Assembly: GCA_035623275.1 (NCBI GenBank)
Contig: DASPTT010000046.1
Span: forward strand, 1 to 32,222
Direction: 5' to 3'
Source: DASPTT01 sp035623275
GTDB taxonomy: Bacteria; Actinomycetota; Acidimicrobiia; Acidimicrobiales; UBA8190
DNA length: 32,222 bases
The first letter of the stretch is position 1. Each line of letters opens with the position of its first letter. This document shows, piece after piece, positions 16,251 to 23,847 of this stretch. Position numbers and translations under genes: made by a program. Under the pieces are notes generated by a model. That model saw nothing but the letters and a program-made list of their open reading frames with translations, was not told the origin of the DNA and did no database searches.

Positions 16251-16972
16251 GACGCGCCGTGCTCTACGCGGTGACCCAGGTCGCCCCCTACGGCGACGGG
16301 CCCGCCGGCGTGCACGGGGTGCTGGGCCAGGCCGCCACCGCGCTGACGCAGCTGGCCCGCCGGCGCGGCCTCGAGCCCGTCGTCGTGGAGGACGTCGCCG
16401 ATCTCCCCGCCGTGGTGCTCGAGCACGGCGGGGTGCTGGCCCTGTTCACCATCGGCGAGACGCCATGGGACGAGAGCCAGCGGCAGGCCATCTCGTCGTC
16501 GGTGCGCGCGGGGAGGCTCGGCCTCCTGGGCGTGCACTCGGCCACCGACGCCTGTTACGGGTGGCCCGACTACGGCGTGCTCCTCGGGGCGCGTTTCGAC
16601 GGGCACCCGTGGACCGAGCGTGTGGCGCTGACGGTGGACACCGGCCATCCGGCCACGGCCCATCTCCCGGCCCGCTGGACCTGGCGCGACGAGATCTATC
16701 TGTTCCGCGACCTCCGCCCCGACGCCCGCGTGCTGGTGTCGGTGGCCGAGGGCCAGCTCGACATGACGGTGCCGGGCGCGCGCCGGCCGGGGCACGGGTT
16801 CCCGCTCGCCTGGTGCTTCGCCGAGGGCGCGGGCCGGGTCTTCTACAGCGCGCTGGGCCACTTCCCCGACGCCTGGGAGCAACCGGCATACCTCCGCCAC
16901 CTCGACGGCGCGCTGGGCTGGCTGCTCGAGCACGAGGTGGACGACCCGGGCGGCAGCCTGCCGGTAGGGTGA
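16247..16972 (+). CDS. ThuA-like (trehalose utilisation) domain protein
   Basis: This 241-residue protein is of the ThuA type, a class I glutamine-amidotransferase-like fold. Supporting segments are LVVVLEHGGVLALFTIGE-like strands, LLGVHSATDACYGWPDYG (about residues 87-104), the RFDGHPW turn, and the end-domain pattern PLAWCFAEGAGRVFYSALGHFPDAW. ThuA proteins accompany sugar-oxidoreductase pathways, where a role in 3-keto-sugar metabolism has been proposed; the chemistry here is unknown. No signal peptide is seen. It is translationally coupled to GH1, which argues for a role in handling the same substrate. A 76-base gap separates it from the GH4 gene. Confidence 0.85.
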   Translation: MRRAVLYAVTQVAPYGDGPAGVHGVLGQAATALTQLARRRGLEPVVVEDVADLPAVVLEHGGVLALFTIGETPWDESQRQAISSSVRAGRLGLLGVHSATDACYGWPDYGVLLGARFDGHPWTERVALTVDTGHPATAHLPARWTWRDEIYLFRDLRPDARVLVSVAEGQLDMTVPGARRPGHGFPLAWCFAEGAGRVFYSALGHFPDAWEQPAYLRHLDGALGWLLEHEVDDPGGSLPVG

Positions 16973-17048
16973 CGTCCACGTCAGCCTGGCCGCCGGCGCC
17001 CGCGCGGGTGTCGGGGCGGTCCGGCGCCGCGGCGAAGCGGGGGAAACG

Positions 17049-18395
17049 ATGCGCGTGACCATCGTGGGCGGGGGCAGCTACCAGTGGGGGCCCAAGCTGG
17101 TGACCGACCTCCTCGGCATCCCCGCCCTGGCCGGCATGGAGCTCGTGCTCGAGGACGTCGATGCCGGCGCGCTGGTCGAGCTGGGTGACTACGCGCGCCT
17201 GGCGGTCCAGGAGACGGGGGTGGCGTGCACCGTGGCCACGACCACCGACCAGCGCGACGCGCTGGAGGGGGCGGACTTCGTGGTGGTGACCATCTCGACG
17301 GGCGGCTTCGATTCCATGGCCGTCGACCTGGACGTGCCCGCTCGTCACGGTGTGCGCCAGTCGGTGGGGGACTCAGTCGGGCCCGGAGGCATCTGCCGGT
17401 CGCTGCGCAACGTTCCGGTCCTCGTCGGCATCGCGCGTGACGCCGAGGAGCTGTGCCCCGATGCGTGGATCCTCAACATCACGAACCCGATGTCGGTGCT
17501 CACCCGTGCCATGTGCCGGGAGACCGGCGTCAAGACGCTGGGGCTGTGCCACGAGGTCAGCAACTTCTGCATGGACCTTGCCCTCGCCCTCGGGCTCCCC
17601 CACACCGCGGTGCGCCCGACCGTGGCCGGCGTCAACCACTTCCCCGTGGTCACCGAGCTCGACGTCGACGGGCGCGACGGGCTGGCGCTGCTGGCCGAGG
17701 TGGTCGAGGAGCACGGCGGTCTCGGCGCGCTGGGCGCGGCGGGCGGAGAGCCGGCCGAGCCCTTCACCACCCGCGACTTCTGCCTGCGCCACCGGTTCGC
17801 CCTGACCGTGCTCGACCGCTTCGGTGCCCTGCCCGCGGCCAACGACCGCCATCTCGTGGAGTTCGTACCCTGGGCGCTGACCGAGGCGTCGGGATGGGGC
17901 AGGGCGTGGGGGGTGGAGCTGACCACGATCGCGACGCGCCGGGCACACCAGGCCGAGTACGAGGCCGACGTGCGCGCCGTGCTCGGCGGCAGCGCCAAGA
18001 TGCAGACCTGGGACTCGGGCGAGCTGGTGGCGCCGGTGATCGACTCGCTGGTCACCGGCACCCGTCGTGAGCTCCCGGTGAACCTCCCCAACCGCGGGCA
18101 GTGCCCCGACCTCCCGGCGGACGCGGTGGTGGAGTCGATCTGCGAGGTCGACGGCACCGGCGTGCGAGGGCGCGACGCGGCGCGGGCGCCGGCCGCCCTG
18201 GCCGAGCTGTTGCGGCGCCACGTTGCCGTCCACGAGCTCACCCTCGACGCGGCCCTGTCGGGCGATCGTCGTCAGGTCCTCGCCGCCATGGCCCTCGACC
18301 CGCTGGCCGGCCGAGGGGACCTGGACGCCGTGGAGGCCATGGTGGACGAGCTGTTGGCGGGCACGTCTGCGTGGCTCCCGCAGTTCCGCACCTGA
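17049..18395 (+). CDS. Glycoside hydrolase family 4 (NAD+/divalent metal-dependent)
   Basis: The protein has 448 residues. It starts with the Rossmann NAD-binding motif VTIVGGGSYQWGPKLV. NITNPMSVLT (Asn146-Pro-Met), GLCHEV (Cys167-His168) and AGVNHF (His197) are the GH4 hallmarks; the Cys and the second His bind Mn2+. GH4 enzymes cleave alpha- or beta-glycosides through oxidation at C3 and elimination. Family members include alpha-glucosidases, alpha-galactosidases, glucuronidases and 6-phospho-glycosidases, and the motif alone does not decide which. A GGGGGAAACG stretch supplies the ribosome binding site. The stop codon lies in a 13-bp tandem repeat. Confidence 0.92.
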   Translation: MRVTIVGGGSYQWGPKLVTDLLGIPALAGMELVLEDVDAGALVELGDYARLAVQETGVACTVATTTDQRDALEGADFVVVTISTGGFDSMAVDLDVPARHGVRQSVGDSVGPGGICRSLRNVPVLVGIARDAEELCPDAWILNITNPMSVLTRAMCRETGVKTLGLCHEVSNFCMDLALALGLPHTAVRPTVAGVNHFPVVTELDVDGRDGLALLAEVVEEHGGLGALGAAGGEPAEPFTTRDFCLRHRFALTVLDRFGALPAANDRHLVEFVPWALTEASGWGRAWGVELTTIATRRAHQAEYEADVRAVLGGSAKMQTWDSGELVAPVIDSLVTGTRRELPVNLPNRGQCPDLPADAVVESICEVDGTGVRGRDAARAPAALAELLRRHVAVHELTLDAALSGDRRQVLAAMALDPLAGRGDLDAVEAMVDELLAGTSAWLPQFRT

Positions 18396-18407
18396 GTTCC
18401 GCACCTG
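18382..18407 (+). repeat. 13-bp perfect tandem repeat spanning the GH4 stop codon
   Basis: AGTTCCGCACCTG occurs at 18382-18394 and 18395-18407. The first copy's TGA (18393-18395) ends GH4, and the second copy leaves a redundant in-frame-like TGA at 18406-18408 beyond it. It looks like a recent slippage duplication. Confidence 0.9.
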
Positions 18408-18411
18408 ACAC

Positions 18412-18417
18412 GGAGGG
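18412..18417 (+). promoter_or_regulatory. Ribosome binding site GGAGGG
   Basis: This strong Shine-Dalgarno lies eight bases upstream of ATG 18426 and fixes the start of the dehydrogenase gene. Confidence 0.75.
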
Positions 18418-18425
18418 TTCCGCCC

Positions 18426-19313
18426 ATGCGCATCGGCTTCGTCGGCCTCGGGGCCATGGGGCTCCCCATGACCCGCAACCTGCTGGCCGCCGGCCACCAG
18501 GTGGCGGTGGCGTCGCGCAGCCGCCCGCCCATCGACGCGGCGGTGGCGCTCGGTGCGGTCGACGCGGGGACGCCGGCCGGGGTCGCCGAGCGCGCCGAGG
18601 TGGTGGTGGTGTGCGTCCCCGACTCCCCGGACGTCGACGCGGTCGTCACCGCCATGCTCCCCGCGCTCGGGCCGGGGAGGATCGTGGTCGACTGCTCGAC
18701 GATCGACCCCGACGTCGAGCGGGCCATGCACGGCGCGGTGGCCGCCACCGGCGCCGCCTACCTCGACGCCCCCGTGTCGGGCGGCACCGCGGGCGCGGCG
18801 GCCGGCACGCTGACGCTCATGGTGGGCGGGGACCCGGCGACGTTGGCAGCGGCGCGCCCGGCTCTGGAGCCTCTCGCCGCCCGCATCGTCCACGTCGGCG
18901 ACGCGGGCATGGGCCAGGTGGTGAAGCTGTGCAACAACCTGATCTACGCCGCGCAGATGGTGGCGACCGCCGAGGCCACCGCGCTGGCCGGACGCGCCGG
19001 GGTCGACATGGCGAAGCTGCACGAGGTGGTCACCCATTCGACCGGCGACTGCGTGGCCGTCCGCACCCGGCTGCCCGTGGCCGGCGTCGTCCCCGACAGC
19101 CCGGCGTCCAACGATTGGGCGCCGGGGTTCATGACCGACCTCATGGCCAAGGACCTCGACCTCGCCCTGCGCTTCGGCGCGCGCTCGGGCGTGCCGCTGG
19201 CGTCGACCGCGCTCGCCCGCCAGGTGCTGACGGCGGCGTCGAGCGCGGGGTACGGGCGCGAGGACTTCTCCGCGTTGGCCAAGGTGGTCTTCGCCCTGGC
19301 CGGGGTCCGGTGA
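18426..19313 (+). CDS. 3-hydroxyisobutyrate dehydrogenase-family (beta-hydroxyacid) oxidoreductase
   Basis: The protein has 295 residues. The N-terminal Rossmann motif GLGAMGLPM (from Gly7) binds NAD(P). DAPVSGGTAGAAAGTL is the substrate-binding signature, and VVKLCNN contains the catalytic Lys167. MAKDLDLAL marks the C-terminal helical domain. The family acts on short beta-hydroxyacids such as 3-hydroxyisobutyrate, tartronate semialdehyde and, in sulfoglycolysis, sulfolactaldehyde. In this sugar cluster a tartronate-semialdehyde-type or sugar-acid role is likeliest, but this is inference from context. The gene ends in a GTGA overlap with the aldolase gene, so the two enzymes are probably made together. 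Confidence 0.91.
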   Translation: MRIGFVGLGAMGLPMTRNLLAAGHQVAVASRSRPPIDAAVALGAVDAGTPAGVAERAEVVVVCVPDSPDVDAVVTAMLPALGPGRIVVDCSTIDPDVERAMHGAVAATGAAYLDAPVSGGTAGAAAGTLTLMVGGDPATLAAARPALEPLAARIVHVGDAGMGQVVKLCNNLIYAAQMVATAEATALAGRAGVDMAKLHEVVTHSTGDCVAVRTRLPVAGVVPDSPASNDWAPGFMTDLMAKDLDLALRFGARSGVPLASTALARQVLTAASSAGYGREDFSALAKVVFALAGVR

Positions 19314-20098
19314 GCGCGTCCCCCGTCCCCCCGACCCGCCGCCTGGCGCCCCCCGCGCTCGTGCTGGCAGCGGACCACCGGGCCCGGGGCATCGTCACCG
19401 TGGAGCACTATGGCGACTACCTGGCCGCGGCGCGACAGGCCCTGGCCCACTGCGACGGCGTGCTGGCCAGCGCCCAGCCCCTGGCCGACCTGGCGGCGAG
19501 CGGTGCCCTCGGGCACCGGCTGACCTATCTGTCGCTGAACCGGACGGGACTGGCCGGGTCGGTCTTCGAGCTCGACGACCGCCTCGTGGCGTCGGTGGCC
19601 CGGGCACGGGCGGAGGGGTGGACCGGCGTCAAGGTGATGGTCCGCATCGACCACGAGGACGCGGCCGGCGCGTCGGGGCTCGCCATGCTCGGCCAGGTGC
19701 TCGAGGACGCCGTGGCACACGGGCTCGAGGCCCTGGTGGAGTCGGTGTGCTGGCGCGCCGGTGCCATGGTGCACGACACCGGTGCCGTCCTCCTGGCCGC
19801 GGTGATCGCGCACGACATGGGGGCCCCCCTGCTCAAGGTGCCGGTGCCGGCCGAGCCGCCGGGCTCGGCGCGGGCCAAGGCCGTGACCCGGGTGACCCGC
19901 AGCGTCGGCGTGCCGGTGCTGTTCCTCGGCGGGCCGCGCCCGTCGTCCCCCTCCGACTGGGACAAGGTCACGCTGGAGACGGCTCGCGACGTCATGGACG
20001 GTGGCGGCGCCGGCCTGGCCGTGGGACGAGCCGTGCTCGAGCACCCCGACCCGTCGTCGATGGCCGAGGCCCTCGCCGCGGTCGTCCACGGACGCTGA
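19310..20098 (+). CDS. (Beta/alpha)8 aldolase of the Cgl0159/LacD/DeoC type
   Basis: The protein has 262 residues. Supporting features are AADHRARG near the N-terminus (Asp22-His-Arg), KVMVRIDHED (strand with Arg112/Asp114), LLKVPVP with Lys176, a candidate Schiff-base lysine, and GLAVGRAVLEHPD as the phosphate-binding end. This pattern resembles Cgl0159-like proteins, which I recall from actinobacterial inositol clusters, and LacD/FbaB class I aldolases. It probably cleaves a phosphorylated sugar made by the neighbouring kinase. The start is GTG overlapping the dehydrogenase stop. The assignment of the lysine rests on position and is not proven. Confidence 0.78.
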   Translation: MSASPVPPTRRLAPPALVLAADHRARGIVTVEHYGDYLAAARQALAHCDGVLASAQPLADLAASGALGHRLTYLSLNRTGLAGSVFELDDRLVASVARARAEGWTGVKVMVRIDHEDAAGASGLAMLGQVLEDAVAHGLEALVESVCWRAGAMVHDTGAVLLAAVIAHDMGAPLLKVPVPAEPPGSARAKAVTRVTRSVGVPVLFLGGPRPSSPSDWDKVTLETARDVMDGGGAGLAVGRAVLEHPDPSSMAEALAAVVHGR

Positions 20099-20133
20099 CC
20101 CGCGGGCCCGATGCGCGCCCCCCGCCGTCGGCC

Positions 20134-21615
20134 GTGATCCTCACCGTCGACCTCGGGACCTCGGTCACCAAGGTGATGGTGTGGGGCGAGGACGGGCCCC
20201 TGGCGTCGGGCCGCGCCCCGCTCCAGACGTCGTTCGCGCCGGGAGGCCGGGTGGAGCAGGACGCCAGCACGTGGTGGGTGTCGCTCGTCCACGCCTGCGC
20301 GGTGGCGCGCACGGGGGAGTCCGGCCCGTCGTTGTTCGACGCGGTCGTCGCGGTGTCCTTCACCGGCGCGCGCCAGACCTTCGTCCCGGTGACCGCGGAC
20401 GGCCGACCCGTCGGTCCCGCGCTGGTGTGGTCGGACCGCCGGGCGGGCGACGAGGCGCAGGTGCTGGCGCGCGCCGTGGGCGGTGCGGAGCACGTGCGCC
20501 AGCGCACCGGCATGGTGCTCGACGGGTCCGCCGTCGCGGCCAAGATCGCGTGGCTGTCGAACCACGAGCCTGATCGCCTGTCCGAGGCCCGGTGGCTGCT
20601 CGCCCCGCGGGACCTGGCCGTGTGGCGCATGACGGGCACGGTGGTCACCGACGTCACCATGGCCTCGGCCACCGGGCTCTACGACGCCACCGGCGCGCCG
20701 CTCGGCGAGCTGGCCGGCCCCGCGCTGGGCCTGCTCCCCGAGCCCGTGCCGTCCACCGAGGTGGCCGGCGTGCTCGGCGAGGAGGCGGCCGGGTCCCTCG
20801 GGCTGCCTCCGGGCATCCCGGTGGTGGTCGGTGCGGGCGATCGCGCCTGCGAGGTCCTCGGCTCGGGGGCGTCGCCGCAGCGCCCCATGGTGTCGTGGGG
20901 CACCACGGCCAACGTCTCGGTGCCCTGTGCCGGGCGTCCCGTGCCCCTGCCACCCGGGGTGGTCGCCACGGCCGGCGCTCTCGGCGGCTGGGTGGTCGAA
21001 GGTGGGCTCTCCGCCGCGGGGTCACTCATGGCCTGGCTGGCCTCGGTGACGGGCACCGAGGTGGAGGAGCTCATGCGCGCCGCGCGCGCCAGCCCGCCCG
21101 GGGCACGAGGCGTGACGGCGACGCCGTGGCTCGGTGGTGCGCGCGCCCCCTGGTGGCGTGACGAGGCCCGGGCCGCGTTCGTCGGGCTGGGGTTCGAGCA
21201 CGACGTCGGCGACCTGGCGCGCGCCGCGCTGGAGGCCGTCGCCTTCGACGCGGCCCGCTGTCTCCGCGCGCTGCGCGCCCTGCCGGAGGCGGCCACGCCG
21301 CAGGGGTTGGCGGCCAGCGGTGAGCTGGCGAAGGTTGGCCTGTGGCTCGACGTCCTCGCCGGCGTGAGCGCGCTGAGCGTGCGGTGCCGTCGTTTCGGCG
21401 AGGCGGCGTCGACCGGGGCCGCGCTCGTCGGTGCCCGGGCGACGGGGGCAGTCCTCGAGCTCGATCGCATCGACCCCGTCTCGGCCGACCACGAACCGCC
21501 TCTCGCGCTGGTGCGGCGCTATCAGGAGCTGTGGCCCGTGGCCGAGCGCGTGGCGGGTGCAGTGGCCGCGTTGGGCGGCGGCAGTGCCCCGCCCGGCGCC
21601 GTGACCAGGGGTTAG
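20134..21615 (+). CDS. FGGY-family carbohydrate kinase
   Basis: The protein has 493 residues. The N-terminal phosphate-binding loop is TVDLGTSVTKVMVWG (DLGTS at 6-10). ALVWSDRRAGDEA and WLLAPRDLAVWRMTG are standard FGGY segments (the latter in the first lid). GAGDRACEVLGSGA carries the catalytic Asp236, and SWGTTANVS is the ATP-binding motif. The last conserved block is divergent: ASGELAKVGLWLDVLAGV replaces the usual GGGAKSxxWxQxxAD. Members phosphorylate xylulose, ribulose, glycerol, erythritol or autoinducer-2, so the substrate is open. The start is GTG 20134, 35 bases after the aldolase gene; no in-frame ATG is better. Kinase beside aldolase suggests a phosphorylate-then-cleave route. Confidence 0.9.
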   Translation: MILTVDLGTSVTKVMVWGEDGPLASGRAPLQTSFAPGGRVEQDASTWWVSLVHACAVARTGESGPSLFDAVVAVSFTGARQTFVPVTADGRPVGPALVWSDRRAGDEAQVLARAVGGAEHVRQRTGMVLDGSAVAAKIAWLSNHEPDRLSEARWLLAPRDLAVWRMTGTVVTDVTMASATGLYDATGAPLGELAGPALGLLPEPVPSTEVAGVLGEEAAGSLGLPPGIPVVVGAGDRACEVLGSGASPQRPMVSWGTTANVSVPCAGRPVPLPPGVVATAGALGGWVVEGGLSAAGSLMAWLASVTGTEVEELMRAARASPPGARGVTATPWLGGARAPWWRDEARAAFVGLGFEHDVGDLARAALEAVAFDAARCLRALRALPEAATPQGLAASGELAKVGLWLDVLAGVSALSVRCRRFGEAASTGAALVGARATGAVLELDRIDPVSADHEPPLALVRRYQELWPVAERVAGAVAALGGGSAPPGAVTRG

Positions 21616-21625
21616 CGTTCGGACC

Positions 21626-23836
21626 GTGGCTGGCGCGGGGGAGGTGCTCCAGGGCGAGGGCTCGGTGTTCGACTTCACGGTGCCCGACGAGCTGCTCCAG
21701 GAGGTGGTGCGCACCCACAAGGACAGGGAGGCGGTGGCCGACCTCGCCCTGGTGCCGGGCACGGGGGAGGGCAAGCCCCCGCCCCTGCTGGGCGTGCTGC
21801 GCTCGAACGGGTTCGCGGGCCTGGTGCTGCTCACGGCGGGCGCCATCGTCACGGGCACCATCCAGAGCGGCATCGGTGTCCTCGGCCCCGACATCCGCCG
21901 GTCGTTCCACCTGAGCCTGGCCGGCCTGGGCGCGCTGACCTTCGTGGCGGCGGTGGCCCAGATCGGCTGGGGCCTGCCGGTGGCGGTGTGGGCGGACCGC
22001 GGCAGCCGGAAGGTGGTCGCCGCGGTGACGCTGCTCGTCTTCGCCGTGACGGTGCCGGTCATGGCGCTGGCCCACAACGTGTGGCCGTTCGCCTTCCTCT
22101 ACATGTTCGCGGCCATCGGCATCGGCACCCGTGACACCGTGCACAACGCCTACCTGGCCGACGCCTACCCGACGGGGGCCCGGGCGCGGATCTTCTCCTG
22201 GCACAACCTCTCCGACCCGCTGGCCAACACCATCGGCATCCTGGTGATGGGCTACATCGCGGCCGCCACCGGCAACTGGCGCTACGCCCTGCTCGTCGCC
22301 CTCGTGGGCGTGCCGATCGGCCTGCTCACCTTCACGCTGCGAGAGCCGGAGAAGGGGGAGAACGAGTCGCACTCGATCCTGCGCGCCGCGGGGCTGGACA
22401 TCGCAGGCCAGCAGGAGGGAGCACCGAAGGTGCTCCTCGGCCCGGCGGTGACCCGGCTCCTGCGGATCCGGTCCCTGTACTACGAGCTGGTGGCGGTGGC
22501 CATCCTCGGATTCGCGGGCACCGGGATCCCGCTGTTCGGCTCCATCTACTACAACCGGGTGTGGCACCTCGGCGACGCGTCGCGCTCGGAGGTGTACTCC
22601 ATCATCGGCCTGGCCGCCTTCCTCGGTCTCCCCATGGCCTTCCTGGTCGGCGACCGGCTGTTCCGCCGGGCCCCGCAGCAGCCGCTGATCCTGGCGGGGA
22701 TCTCCATCACCCTGTACGGCGGGCTCTTCACCGTGTCGCTGTACATGCCGCACCTGTGGATGGTGGTGCTGCTGCAGTTCCTGGCCCAGGCGTCTCTGGC
22801 CCCCCTGTCCATCTCGATCTTCCAAACCCTTGCCGCCACCGCACCGCCGGAGATGCGGGCCATCTGCTTCGGCCTCTTCGGCGTCTACGCGCTGGTCTTC
22901 GGCGGCTTCGCCGGTGCCGTGATCCTCGGTGCCATCAGCGACGTGCGCGGCGTCACCTTCGCGCTGACGCTCATCGGGCCGGTGTGCGCAGCGGGCGGGG
23001 TGCTCTTGGTGGTCGGCTCCCGTTTCGTGCGCCGGGACATCACGCTCGTCATCGAGGATGTCCTCGAGCGCCACGCGGAGAGCCGCCGGCGTTCCTCGGG
23101 GGCACCGATCCCGGCGCTGCAGATCCACAACCTCGACTTCTTCTACGGCACCCAGCAGGTCCTCTTCGACGTGGACCTCGAGATCGGCGAGGGGGAGATG
23201 GTGGCCCTCCTCGGCACCAACGGCGCGGGCAAGTCGACGCTTCTGCGCGCCGTGGCCGGCCTCGAGCACCCGCACCGCGGGGTCATCCGCCTGTTCGGCA
23301 CGACGTCCACCTACCTGGAGCCCGAGCAGGTCCTCGGTCAGGGGGTGGCGCTGCTCGTGGGGGGGAAGATGACGTTCCCGGGTCTGACCGTGCGCGACAA
23401 CCTGGCGATCGGGGCCCACTCGCTGCCCGACGGCGTGTCGTCGAAGGACGCGATGGCGTCGGCCGCGGAGCTGTTCCCGGAGCTGGCGACGCGGATGGAG
23501 CAATCCGCAGGGACGTTGTCGGGCGGCGAGCAGCAGATGCTGGCGCTGGCTCGCGTGCTCATGACGCAGCCGCGGCTGCTGCTGGTCGACGAGCTGTCAC
23601 TGGGACTGGCCCCGAAGACGGTGGAGCACCTCATGGCCATCATCCGCAAGGTCCACGAGCGGGGCACCACCGTGGTGCTCGTCGAGCAATCGGTGAACCG
23701 CGCTCTGCAGCTCGCGCCGCGCGCGGTGTTCCTGGAGCGCGGGTCGGTGCGCTTCGACGGCCCCACGGCCGAGCTCCTCGGGCGAGACGACCTGCTCCGA
23801 CCGGTGTTCCTCGTGGGCACCGCGGGTATGGGATAG
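21626..23836 (+). CDS. MFS transporter domain fused to a LivF-like ABC ATPase
   Basis: The protein has 736 residues. Residues about 55-480 form a Major Facilitator-type domain with roughly twelve hydrophobic helices, including the loop WADRGSRKVVAA between helices 2 and 3. After a basic linker (about 480-495), residues 496-736 form an ABC ATPase of the LivF kind: Walker A GTNGAGKST (about 530-538), signature LSGGEQQ (about 631) and Walker B LLLVDELSLGLAPK (about 651). The catalytic glutamate is present, so the ATPase looks functional. The reading frame is continuous; the fusion is not a frameshift artefact. The start is GTG 21626, ten bases after the kinase gene. It is followed directly by LivH-LivM and LivG. 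Confidence 0.92.
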   Translation: MAGAGEVLQGEGSVFDFTVPDELLQEVVRTHKDREAVADLALVPGTGEGKPPPLLGVLRSNGFAGLVLLTAGAIVTGTIQSGIGVLGPDIRRSFHLSLAGLGALTFVAAVAQIGWGLPVAVWADRGSRKVVAAVTLLVFAVTVPVMALAHNVWPFAFLYMFAAIGIGTRDTVHNAYLADAYPTGARARIFSWHNLSDPLANTIGILVMGYIAAATGNWRYALLVALVGVPIGLLTFTLREPEKGENESHSILRAAGLDIAGQQEGAPKVLLGPAVTRLLRIRSLYYELVAVAILGFAGTGIPLFGSIYYNRVWHLGDASRSEVYSIIGLAAFLGLPMAFLVGDRLFRRAPQQPLILAGISITLYGGLFTVSLYMPHLWMVVLLQFLAQASLAPLSISIFQTLAATAPPEMRAICFGLFGVYALVFGGFAGAVILGAISDVRGVTFALTLIGPVCAAGGVLLVVGSRFVRRDITLVIEDVLERHAESRRRSSGAPIPALQIHNLDFFYGTQQVLFDVDLEIGEGEMVALLGTNGAGKSTLLRAVAGLEHPHRGVIRLFGTTSTYLEPEQVLGQGVALLVGGKMTFPGLTVRDNLAIGAHSLPDGVSSKDAMASAAELFPELATRMEQSAGTLSGGEQQMLALARVLMTQPRLLLVDELSLGLAPKTVEHLMAIIRKVHERGTTVVLVEQSVNRALQLAPRAVFLERGSVRFDGPTAELLGRDDLLRPVFLVGTAGMG

Positions 23837-23847
23837 CGGCCGGTCCC

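Noticed and set aside
15048..21615. Sulfoquinovose (sulfoglycolysis) pathway
   Set aside because: The dehydrogenase and aldolase families overlap with those in sulfo-EMP, and a TauD-like enzyme is near, but no recognisable sulfoquinovosidase, isomerase or PfkB-type kinase is present. Kept only as a remote possibility.
19310..21615. Autoinducer-2 (Lsr) processing operon
   Set aside because: FGGY kinase plus class I aldolase resembles LsrK and LsrF, but no Lsr transporter, LsrR or LsrG is visible, and the neighbouring glycosidases point to sugars.
21071..23503. 810-codon open frame on the minus strand across kinase and MFS-ATPase genes
   Set aside because: Its composition is a shadow of the plus-strand codons (Arg/His/Glu/Gln-rich), and no motifs are seen. 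The plus-strand proteins have intact catalytic motifs.
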